Of a DNA stretch of 64,000 nucleotides, positions 47,625 through 57,352 are shown piece after piece. This DNA comes from Gnetum montanum (lineage: Eukaryota; Streptophyta; Gnetopsida; Gnetales; Gnetaceae). The stretch's first letter is position 1, and the number at the start of each line of letters is the position of its first letter. The notes under the pieces were generated by a model. It searched no databases, was not told the origin of the DNA, and saw only the letters and a list, made by a program, of their open reading frames with translations. Where the stretch lies: contig MNCI01013775.1 of the NCBI GenBank assembly GCA_015680685.1, positions 59,276 to 123,275 on the forward strand, read 5' to 3'. The position numbers were made by a program, and so were the translations under genes.

Positions 47625-48809
47625 TGATGAGACGCGATATGCACTGAGCCGCGATATCGCGTACGCAATATCGCGTCGTCCCCTGCGATATCGCGTATGC
47701 GATATTGCGGTCCGCCGCCATATCTATAAATAAGAGGCAGCACTTCCTTCATTTCCCAATCCTGGCTAGAAGTAGCGAAGCTCTGGCAGTTTGAACACTC
47801 TAGAGTTAGATTAATTTCCCATGTGCCCGCAGTAGGAGTCCTAGAGTGAACGGCTTTTTATTCGAGAAACTTTGTAACCTGAACACAAGTTGTGTACGGC
47901 AATAAAGACGAACTTGATTGGATAAACCTTGCAGTACATGGTTTTATTTTGTATTGTTATTTATTGCTTTCCTAGTACGCATGAGTACGACTTGATTGTG
48001 AGCATCTACGGATGTGTACGGCTAATCAAGGAATCGGCTGCTCGTCGCAACGCGTGAGTACGACTTGATTACGAGCATTGTGACTGCTTGGTAACCCAGT
48101 AGCATATTCCAGGATCTGTGCTTGGTAATCCCAGTAGTAGTCTAATGTGTACGGCTAGTCAAGGAATCGACTCCTCATCGCTAGGCTAGAACGTGTGATA
48201 AGTACGACTTGGCTACGAGCATCCACGGGTGTGTACGGCTAGCCAAGGAATCGGCTGCTTATCACACTTAGGCTAAATAGGTGCCTCAGTACGACCACTT
48301 CGAGCACTTGCGTTACGTGTGGTGATCCNNNNNNNNNNNNNNNNNNNNNNNNNNNNNNNNNNNNNNNNNNNNNNNNNNNNNNNNNNNNNNNNNNNNNNNN
48401 NNNNNNNNNNNNNNNNNNNNNNNNNNNNNNNNNNNNNNNNNNNNNNNNNNNNNNNNNNNNNNNNNNNNNNNNNNNNNNNNNNNNNNNNNNNNNNNNNNNN
48501 NNNNNNNNNNNGGGAACGGATGCTGACGCTAGTTAATTTAGACTTAGGATAGTAGTTAGAGTTAGTTAGTTTCTCAACTCTTTCCCTCATAGCTTAGGAG
48601 ATAAACCGAAAAATACCAAAAAAATCATATACCTTAGACTTGCTTAACCATACACTGTGACACCTACAAGCAAGTCTAGGAAGACAACGAACGATTAACC
48701 CCAAGTGTTTCTTGTGGCATTAAGGCATTTAGTCTGCGGAGTTCGACCGGATCGTGTGTACATGCTCGTATTCGTATGGTTGAGTGTAGGGGTACCTCGC
48801 CACTCATCA
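47625..48809 (+). mobile_element. Solo LTR (GATATC subfamily), plus sense, with ATTAT duplication
   Basis: The LTR starts TGATGAGACGCGATATGC and ends CGCCACTCATCA, with ATTAT at 47620-47624 and 48810-48814. Five CGCGATATCGCG-like palindromes at 47631-47706 sit just upstream of a TATA box (CATATCTATAAATAAGAGG, near 47718). A probable polyadenylation signal (AATAAAGACG) follows near 47900. The later part has repeated GTGTACGGCTARYCAAGGAA and AGTACGACTTG blocks, and contains the assembly gap. Confidence 0.92.
48329..48511. other. Assembly gap (183 N)
   Basis: A run of N lies inside the repeated half of the solo LTR, where tandem GTGTACGGCTA blocks would make assembly difficult. Open frames called across it are meaningless. 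Confidence 0.99.
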
Positions 48810-48814
48810 ATTAT

Positions 48815-49371
48815 AATTATGAAAAAGTATTTTTTCCCTTTTCTCTTTTTGAGAAAGCCCTATTTGTAAAGTATTTAATTCTAATAGATATGAATTACAT
48901 TATTAAATTTTTTTATATTTTATATTTAAAAGTTATTAAGTTGGATATCAGTGGGGATTGAACTTAAGACCTCTTAAATAAAATTATCTAATATAAGCAG
49001 GGTTATCAAGTTAAACACATAGAATAAACATGTTGGGAACATCACTAATAAAAATTGAAACCACCATGCTTATTCTATGATGCTAACATGGTGTTTATCC
49101 ACATCCATCCCTCATGTGGAAACCCTTGCCCAGTTTTCATAATATTTGGGCACTAAAGTTATGTGTCATTTTTGGAGAATGCCCTAACAAGTCATAGTTC
49201 ATTTTCCATAATAACGGGCTGTGACTACTATTCTTTACATTGTGGAAATACCTTAGCATATGCAAAATTTGAAAAATGACCCATCCATGAGATCTGACAT
49301 AGTTTTACAACCAGCTACCAACCTAACACTAGCCTTTCATTAGCCTATAAATATTGAATATAGAAAGAATA
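48815..49371. other. AT-rich spacer, nothing recognised
   Basis: Between the solo LTR and a SINE copy I see no gene. A weak tRNA-promoter-like remnant may lie near 48945-49000 on the minus strand (GGTCTTAAGTTCAATCCCC). Confidence 0.4.
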
Positions 49372-49548
49372 AAAGGATCATCACCCAGAGCCACAACGCT
49401 CATCCTGCTAAGTGTAGTTCTAGGAAGGTTGGTAGATGAATGAAAGCTTAGCCCCTTTGAGTGGCTGTGTCGAGGCTCAAACCTAGGTCCTTGACTTGAG
49501 AAATGAGCATTTTATCATCACTCTAAATGATGATTCATATTTGATGTT
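49372..49548 (-). mobile_element. SINE-like repeat (family of 5672-5832), copy 4
   Basis: It carries AGGATCATCACCCAGAG, GAGTGGCTGTG, CTCAAACCTAGGTCC and ACTTGAGAAATGAGCA, matching copy 1 block for block. On the minus strand GGTTTGAGCC is the B-box-like motif. Confidence 0.6.
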
Positions 49549-50869
49549 GCAAGAATAAGGAATTGTTAATGTTTTCTAAGATTAAATACCCATAGGATAT
49601 ATTGCATAAATATTACATTTTCATAAAAAATAAAGATAGACTCTACAAATTAACCAAGCACCAATGGGGGCATAAAAAAATCATATAGGTTTTTTGCTAT
49701 AACATTATAACATTGTCCCAAATGAGTAGTCACAACACAAGAAAGAAATGCATGTTACTCATTTTCAAGGGCTTCTAATTTGTACAACCTATAAATATGC
49801 TCTTCTTGGGGAAGTTGAATCATCTTCTACTTTCAATTCTAAGATGATGAGAACTTAAGTGAAGCTTGTTGATAGCATTTTGATACTTGATCGGAGTAGA
49901 AGCTCAAAGATAATGAGCTTCTAAATATAGTTTGGTAGATCTGATGTGGTGTAAATAAAATCATCTCTTACCTTCTACATTAGATCAATCTATGTTAAAA
50001 TCTTCAGCTGGACTAGTTGGCAAATATGCTTAGGGTTTTTATGCATGTCCTCCTAAGAGATGTATAGACTAATTAGAACTTTATAAATTTGCATTGCCCA
50101 CCAAAATTGAACCCATGACTTGTAACTTTTAAATCAAGGGCCTTACTGCTAAGCTAACACTTCATTGTTAGTACCTGAAAGAATGACTACAAGTATATCT
50201 AAGACATGTAGTCAACATGATACTTTGGAAGAATTATAGAGTAATATAATAATGCCTCATGAATTATTCGAACACATAACCTATTATGTCATAAGATAAT
50301 GAAGTAACCACTTGAGCCACTTATCACTTGTCATGATACTATAGTTTTTGGGGACTTAGGTGGGGGGAAGATGAGGGTGGTAATATTGAGAAATCTAAAG
50401 GGCCCTGGATTTATCATCTAAGCTAAAAGGAAGTACGAACTTAGTTAGAACAAACACACTCTTGTGAAACTCTCTTAAATTCTCTTACTAATGAATATGT
50501 GATGCTACAATTATATAGGTCTTGATCTCCCAAGAATAGATTTGGAGAGATAAGCATGAATTTAGGAAATCATGGAGATGATTCTTATCATCTCATTTAA
50601 GGATCTTCTTAATAGGGGATAAACTAAACATGGGATTAGATAGTTATATGAATAGGATCTCATCTTACTTAATATAAATTTATGGATAAAATTTATCTAA
50701 TTTTTTTGTGGAACATTTAGTCATCATATTTTACAAATAGCTCTCCCTCTTGCCCCTATCCCACTACACCCCTCCTTCCATCCCCCTTCCTCCCCTCCCC
50801 CTCCCCCTCCCCCCTGGCCCCCCTTCCCCCCCACCTCACCTAGCCATGATGGTAAGAGGTTCCACTCTA
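49549..50869. other. Spacer with two tRNA-derived remnants and a pyrimidine tract
   Basis: Minus-strand SINE heads lie at about 50085-50170 (TTAGCTTAGCAGTAAGGCC with ATGGGTTCAATTTTGG, sister of the SINE at 29971) and 50250-50335 (GTGGCTCAAGTGGTTAC with TGTTCGAAT). A C-rich tract at 50735-50835 lies just beyond the copia RNase H end. On the minus strand it is a long polypurine run placed where a copia polypurine tract and 3' LTR would be expected. Confidence 0.5.
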
Positions 50870-51372
50870 AGAAAGTCTTAGAAAGATTCAAACTTCTCAC
50901 AACTCAGAATCTTGGTAAAAATATTTCGCATTTGTGCTTCAATCACACAATGTTCCATGCTAAGTATGTTGTTTTGGATTAAGCTTTTGACATGATGATG
51001 CTTGATATCTATGTGTTTGGAACGTCCATGATGAATAGGATTGTGTGCCATCGCAATAGCACTTGTGTTATCACAATATAAATAAATGGAAGGTTCAAGT
51101 GTATATCCCATTTTAGTAAAAATTGAGTGGATCCATATGGCCTAAGTAACAATGTTAGATGTAGCTATGTATTCTATTTCAGTTGTTGAGAGGATGAATG
51201 TAGTTTTCTTCTTTGATCCCCAAGAGATAAGTGATGGGCTAAAGAAAAAACAAAAACCATAAGTTGATTTACAATCTTTAAAGTTGTCTTCCCAGTTTGC
51301 ATTAGTGTATCCACATATCTTGAAATTTTATGTTGATGAAATGTGATTTCATAATTAGTAGTAGTTTTTAGG
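50870..51372 (-). pseudogene. Ty1/copia RNase H fragment (3' part of element E)
   Basis: Minus-strand translation gives SWGSKKKTTF, then GYTLEPSIYLYCDNTSAIAM, HGRSKHIDIKHHHVKSLI and IFTKILSCEKFESF, the copia RNase H and C-terminal end. The frame is shifted near 51230-51110. It continues upstream into the copia fragment at 59045-59492, the two being separated by element D. Confidence 0.85.
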
Positions 51373-53126
51373 TGTACCGTCTAAAATTGTTGGTGTAAGG
51401 CTGGAGGAAAACGAACGTCGAAAGATCTCCGGAGAGATACAGCTGACCCTGCCTTCGCACGAGGGTGAGCTAGAAAAACGAAGGTAGAGTGCCTTGGATG
51501 GTCTGCACGCAAATCAACCAAGGACTTCCCCAAGCATAAGCTATGGCTTGCGTTAGGGTTATTGTAACAAACGTAACATGAGTATGTAAACGAAGTGTAG
51601 ATGTAACGTAAGAATGGACTAGAAGGATGCAAATGTAAAACAATGGATCAAAATAATGTAAATAGTGCAATGAATCTATTATAATGTAAACAACGCAATG
51701 AATCAGAATAATGTAAATAGTGCAATGGAAGGCAAAAGACTGTATTGTATTGATTTAGAGAATAAAGTGCACTAGTCAAAACACAGTTGTGTGTGCAGAT
51801 GGCAGGTCAAGCGTCAAGCCCCAGGATGAAGGATATAGCATTTGTAGATGCTCAAGTGTTAGAGATCGCGTGCGCTCAAGCATCCAAGGTTGCCTGCCAA
51901 TGCTCTTTAGGTCTTCTTTTTTACAAAATTGCCAACCCCTTTTATGTCAATGAATAGGGTATTTATACCTTTTTCTAGGCTTGGGAGTAGGATTTATGAA
52001 TGAGATCAATGGCTATGAGATGAGAGAAAAATGGATCACGTGACAGGTGTACATGGGCAGACTACGTTCTGGACCGGATGCACTATATCTTACAATGTGT
52101 ATTGATTTACATTATGCTCATGCATATAATTTAAAGCATAAGAGCTTGACAAGCTCACAAATGTTGCAAATTTACAATAAAATAATAGTGTACAACAAGA
52201 GATCTTGATTCTGGCTCACTTGGAACTTCTCAATCCATGAACTAGTTGCTGCAAGATGCTGACATGAGTGGTCATATGGCTGTTTGAGATGTTTTTGCTT
52301 CATCAAGACTACTCGCGTGAGTTGATCTTGTCCTAGCATGCCCTCAGCGTGTGTTTGAAGTGCTCTAGGCCACTTTTGGCAGCTCACGCTGTCAGCATGA
52401 CCTGAGCATGACTTGGGCGTGACTTGGGTGTGACCTGGGCATGAGCAAGCTCGGATGGTTCATTTTACATAAAATTTTAATTTTTGAGACCTGTCTTTCA
52501 AGTGTAACTATTGCTTGGCCTTGGGGACAACCTACAAACTGAATCTAAGCCTGTTTATGCCTTGATCCAAGTCATTTTGACAGCTCACGCTGGGCTCACA
52601 CTGTCAATGTGACCTCAACATGAGCTGGGTGTGAGCTCTGAAAATAGTGTATTTTCGAGCATGAAATCCAAATTCTGAGGGCTGGGACCTAGAGAAATCA
52701 TTAGTGGACCTCAAGGGGGCCTTGTACACTTGAAATCAGGCCATTTTGACACTGTTTTGAAGTTGTTTTGTGTTACTCACGCTGGACTCACGCTGCCAGC
52801 ATGACCAGGGCATGACCTCAGTGTGAGTAGCAAAGTTTGTGTGATTTTGACTTGAAATCTTGGATTTTGGATGTTGAAACTTGGAGTAATCATCAGTGGG
52901 CCCTAAGGGGGCCTTGCCTATTTAAATTAGGATTGTTTTGACTTGATTTGAAAGCTCTGAAGGGTTGGTCATGTTGAGGGCAAGCTAACTTGATAGCATG
53001 AGCAAGCTCGCTTAAGTAAACTGGGTGTGAGTTCCATGCCTTAGTCAAGTTTTACCTCCTGAATGTTGAAAGGGGCTTGAATCGTTCTTGTTTCAAAGTG
53101 TTAAGTTGAGATTTTGTAGTGTTTCA
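51373..53126 (-). repeat. 3' LTR of element D
   Basis: A 1754-bp LTR with plus-strand start TGTACCGTC and end GTGTTTCA. Between about 52380 and 53010 there are four units, spaced roughly 190 bp, with alternating CTCACGCTGGRCTCACGCTG and GTGACCTGGGCGTGACC-type blocks that are partly complementary to each other. It aligns with the other LTR over its full length with about one difference per eight to ten bases in the first 165, nearly all transitions. Confidence 0.88.
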
Positions 53127-55230
53127 TTGGTCCCTCTTTGTTGACGTCTGGAGGAATTCACCCAAGAGGTGTTGACAAAGAAGTATAAAACATCACAAAT
53201 GACCTGGCATCAAGCATCGTCTGTTGGCCCCTAGCCAGATGTCATCGCACCGTGTTCAAAAGTACATTGGATTGAGGAAAATTTAGTTTAAGGAAAGAAG
53301 GCAATGACTGGGAGGATTAGGGATTGGTTGAAGAGTGTTGTTATTTGAACTGTGGGAGAGGAATGCTCTCATGTGAACGAGCTAGTTTTCGGTCCTTGTC
53401 AATAGCCAATATATAGTAGACTTGGAACCAAGGCATAGGAGGTGCGTTCTTTGGAGAAACGGGACCCTTGTGTCGTGTTTGAGGGATCCTGTTGTAAACA
53501 ACCAAAACCATGCGATGATGTGCAACATGATCATTTGAGACACGAGTGTTTTTCCAAGACAATTGCCTTCTTGCCTAGGGCTTGTATGAGAAGAACGAAT
53601 GCGTTTTATTCTATGATGTCAATGGGGTCATGAAGACCTTTTCTGTGCATTTTGTTCTTTGACCTTTTTGTTCTCTTTTTCTTTTTTCTTTGTTTCTTCT
53701 TTTCTTTTGTTTTTGCTTTGTTTTGTCTTTCTTTTTCTTTTATTTTTGTTTTTATTTTTGGTCTTTTTAAAAGAGCCTACTTTTTGTGCCTTACTCATGT
53801 TCGAGCACTTGCATTTTGTGTCGTGCACCATGTACTGTGTTTTTTGTTGCAATTGCTTAGAGGATCACAGTGTGCAACAATGTATCAAGGGCTTTGGGGG
53901 AGTAGAATGTATCCAGGGGATGTAATTAAATAGGATAATTGGGACATGATGGGGAAATACGGGATGTATTAGGAGTTGGGAATGTACTTATGAAAGGATT
54001 GATTAACCCAGTTGCTTGCGTCAGGAAGAATGTGATACGTTGTCATCATGGTGAAATGCATCTGTGCACGAACGCCTCAAGCGTGTCATCCTACAAACAC
54101 AACTCCAAGGGGACAATAAAATCACAAATGATTCAGTTAGGTAAACACTTTAAACTTGAATGTAGCCGATGGAATGGAGCCATCATGTGGAGCTTCAAGA
54201 TGCATAGAATCTTGAACAGCATCAGTTTCATCAAGGTCTATGTGACAGATCATGCGGCTAGTTTCTTGGCGAGCACGTACAACCGATTACAACAACATGT
54301 CTTTTCAAATAACGCTAGGTTATTGATGATGTCACCAGTTTGTAGTCTTGGCGGATTTTTGTGGATTAGTTTAACATCATAATCCTATGGACGTTGCCAG
54401 TTTATCGTCTTAGTGGACGGTGCAGTGCTAGTTTAGAGTTGTGGTAGACTATGAAGAGGCAAGCTAGTTTATAGTCTTAGTGAACTTTTGTGGACAAGTG
54501 TGACAGTTTAGTGTCATACCAGATACAGCTCTATGGTGTCGGTTTATTTTCTTGACACCAGGATGTTCGGTGGTGCTAGTTTTAAGTCATAGCTCCAAGA
54601 TTGTTCTAGGGTATCAGTTTTAGGTCGTGATGCCAGGGCCATTCTGTGGTATCAGTTTAAAGTCATGATGCCAGGACTATTTTGTACCAGTTTATAGTCA
54701 TAGTAGATTGATGCTTACCTTGCTTGTGTAAAGTGTGATGCTGCATGCATGGTCATGCTACGTGCCTGTGAGATCCTACAAAAATCAACTAGGAAGAAAA
54801 CAACATCAAGAGACACCTGCTGTACATAGAGTTAGAATGTATGAATGAAAGAAAAGCAATGCAAAAAGTGATAGTTTTAGGTCGTTCTGGGCCATATGCT
54901 AGTTTAAGGTCTTTTCGGGCCATGTGTTTTTGTAGTTTTATGTTTTTATGTTTGATGTTTTTCAAATGCAATGTGTAAACTAAGTTGACGAATGTGTAAA
55001 CAAAGCAAAATGCGTGATCTAAGTGAGCGGGCAAAATGTAAACACATAGGCTAGTGCAATGGAAAAAAAAGTTAAAAATGCATGTTAGAGGGGTAGGCAA
55101 AAGGTAGGCAAGCATCTAACACATTTTCAGCCAAGGAAGAGTCTTGGTCATGTAGTTGCTTCCTAACTAGCCATGGATTAGGGAGCATGCAAGGTTTAGG
55201 GTCATCTGGGGGGCTATCGGCTTCAACCAC
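53127..55230 (-). other. Non-coding inner region of element D
   Basis: No polymerase or integrase motif is found on either strand. The stretch 54330-54720 is a degenerate tandem repeat of motifs like CAGTTTATAGTCATGATGCC, with traces also at 56395-56455 inside gag. A T-rich tract (53650-53765) gives long but low-complexity open frames. This segment takes the place of RT-RH-IN. Confidence 0.65.
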
Positions 55231-55863
55231 TCATTCTGGTGTGTTAGCCTTAAGCGTTGCATTGGTTGTTGTAGGTGTATCATTAAGAAACTCTTCTTCC
55301 AAAACTTGCATCATGTCTATGTCGTGGATAGTTGAAGAGGAAACGTTATCACCATGGATGATAACTTGACCACCTTCGTATCGAAGGTGGATTTCTTGGT
55401 GGATGGGAGAGGATATGGCCCTTAGTTGAGCTAGCCAAGGCTTGCCTAGAATCATGTTGAAACTTGGCATCTCCTCAATGATAGTGAAATCTGCGCTAGT
55501 GGGGAATTGCTCTTTCAGTACAAAGGCTAAGTTGATTGTACCCTTGACTATGACATGTGATCCTTTTAAGGCTTTTAGACATGTGGGTTTGGTTGGCCTG
55601 ATTTTGTTTGCCAGGCCTAGCTTGTCGATGACGGAGTACAGGACTACGTTCATTGCTGCACCATCGTCAACATGCACTCTATGGATGGTGCACTGCCCAA
55701 CATGAATGCTAATGGATAGTGGAGCTGTAGTGACTTCCCCTCGTTTAGGGTTAACTTTAACTACATCATCACAAAAGGCTAAGGTTGTTGAACCCAATTC
55801 TTGTGGTGTGGGAGGCAACATTGTTGCACGAATGGATGCCTCATTTGCAGGGATGTCCTCCAT
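55231..55863 (-). CDS. Gypsy aspartic protease of element D
   Basis: An open frame of 210 codons is retained. Residues about 34-60 read VNPKRGEVTTAPLSISIHVG, then VDDGAAMNVV at the active site (DDG or DGA where DTG/DSG is usual in retropepsins; related plant gypsy proteases often have a similar acidic-Asp-Gly block), then IDKLGLANKI, and FNMILGKPWLAQL with the ILG motif near the C-terminal flap strand. This is the clearest protein in the element. It is separated from the gag frame by at least one stop near 55885. Confidence 0.8.
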   Translation of the reverse strand: MEDIPANEASIRATMLPPTPQELGSTTLAFCDDVVKVNPKRGEVTTAPLSISIHVGQCTIHRVHVDDGAAMNVVLYSVIDKLGLANKIRPTKPTCLKALKGSHVIVKGTINLAFVLKEQFPTSADFTIIEEMPSFNMILGKPWLAQLRAISSPIHQEIHLRYEGGQVIIHGDNVSSSTIHDIDMMQVLEEEFLNDTPTTTNATLKANTPE

Positions 55864-56397
55864 AACAGGAATGGAGGCTAAGACTTAGGCTAATGCTTGG
55901 CAGTGAGTAGGTGAGGTCTTTACTAGGTCGTATAAGCCAAATGTTGTGTTCTTTTGCTTGAGCATTTGCTTTACCTAGGTTAGTGTAGCTACGAAGTCTT
56001 TGTCATTAGCCGTTGTGTTGGCTTTGACTTCCTCCATGAAGCTTGAGAGACAGACCTCTTGGGAGGGAAACTTAGGCTTGGTTTACTTGGGGGTAGGGGC
56101 CCCAGTGTTCAGTTGTTGTTTGCTAGTTGTGGCCTTTGCTTCAGCCATGGGAGTTGTGAGGTGCTTGCATTCCCATTTGGTGGGCCTACTTGGGTTGCTA
56201 GTGGGGTCAACCCTTGGAGGAGGAGGGATTGAGATGTTGCCCACTGTTGGGCTTCAAGTAGGTGAGGGGTTATCACGTCGTGGCCCCCTTATGATAAAGG
56301 GTGGCTTAGGAGTTGTTGTGGGGGTTGTTGTGTGACTAACTTGTCATGGCCCCTTGATGATGAAAGGTTGCTTAGCGATTTTTGTTGCCAGGTCATG

Positions 56398-57297
56398 CTA
56401 GTTTAATGTCTTAGTAGATGGGTCATGCCAGTTTAACATCTTAGCGGATAGACATTGTGGAGCCTTGATCACAAAGGGTGTTGTGGGTACTTGGGGTGGC
56501 ACCTTGATAACAAAGGGAAGCCTCTTGCTTGTGGAGGCTGAGGGGACCCTTGCCTTGTTAGGAGACACACGGATCACAAAAGGTTGTTGCATAGGTTTGG
56601 GATTGCCACCTATGCTAATTGAGTTTATGACATAGGAGGCATCACCTATGTTGGATTGACTTGCTGTTTCAATCACTAGTTCGCCTTGTTCTATCATTCT
56701 TTGTAGGTCATCTTGCAAAGCACAACAGTGGTCTATACTGTGACCAGCCAATTGATGGTAATGACAGTATTGGTCCAATTTAAAATGTTGTGGAACCGAG
56801 GGCTCATTTGGTACTGCTAATGTGGGGTTCCTTAGTAGTTCATAGTAGCTATCATGTTTTTGGCAGGTAATCTTCGACACGTGTTTGTGTTGGATTTGCC
56901 CAGCTTTCAAGAGTTTCTCTAATAGTTGAGAGGGTTGCCTCGGTAGTGGTGTGTACTTTGAGCGATCCTTGCACTGAAAGTTGGGCCTTGGGGTGGCCCC
57001 TACCGATGTAGGTGGGTTGGCGCCAAAGTTGGCAACTTTGTTAGCTAGGGCTTTAGGTTGCTTAGCTGTTGGGCCCCAGTTGGTTGCTTTCGTGATTGCG
57101 GCTACCGTTGCCTTGGTTGTGTTTTGCTTGTGAGTATGTTGGTTTTTGTAGGCCACATAAGCTGGGTCATTGCTTGATTGCGCTGCCTCCTCTATGCTTT
57201 TGATTTGTGTGAATGCTTGACTCAAAATATGAGCATTCAAATAATAGAGTTTTGACTTAACGAAGTCATTCACAATGACTTTAAAAATGGTGAGCAA
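56398..57297 (-). CDS. Gag C-terminal part of element D
   Basis: The open frame of 299 codons has a segment FVKSKLYYLNAHILSQAFTQ, a basic linker, and YCHYHQLAGHSIDHCCALQD, a plant gypsy gag zinc-knuckle-like motif with C-x2-H pattern, then LQRMIEQGELV. The C-terminal part has three repeats of FVIKVPP/FVIRVSP/FVIKAPQ. The frame continues upstream of the chosen Met without a stop (ALNELHKPIPETY) up to the LTR, showing that the N-terminal part is lost. Confidence 0.72.
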   Translation of the reverse strand: MLTIFKVIVNDFVKSKLYYLNAHILSQAFTQIKSIEEAAQSSNDPAYVAYKNQHTHKQNTTKATVAAITKATNWGPTAKQPKALANKVANFGANPPTSVGATPRPNFQCKDRSKYTPLPRQPSQLLEKLLKAGQIQHKHVSKITCQKHDSYYELLRNPTLAVPNEPSVPQHFKLDQYCHYHQLAGHSIDHCCALQDDLQRMIEQGELVIETASQSNIGDASYVINSISIGGNPKPMQQPFVIRVSPNKARVPSASTSKRLPFVIKVPPQVPTTPFVIKAPQCLSAKMLNWHDPSTKTLN

Positions 57298-57352
57298 GTA
57301 TGTCTCAGGTATAGGCTTGTGGAGTTCATTCAGGGCTACACTCCACCTTTGG

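Noticed and set aside
48273-48590. Open frames spanning the N gap
   Set aside because: They are made mostly of unknown residues.
53628-53933. Open frames across the T-rich tract in element D
   Set aside because: Low-complexity K-rich or F/L-rich translation from a pyrimidine tract.
55187-56335. Plus-strand frames opposite gag and protease of element D
   Set aside because: They mirror the coding minus strand, which has clear protease and gag motifs.
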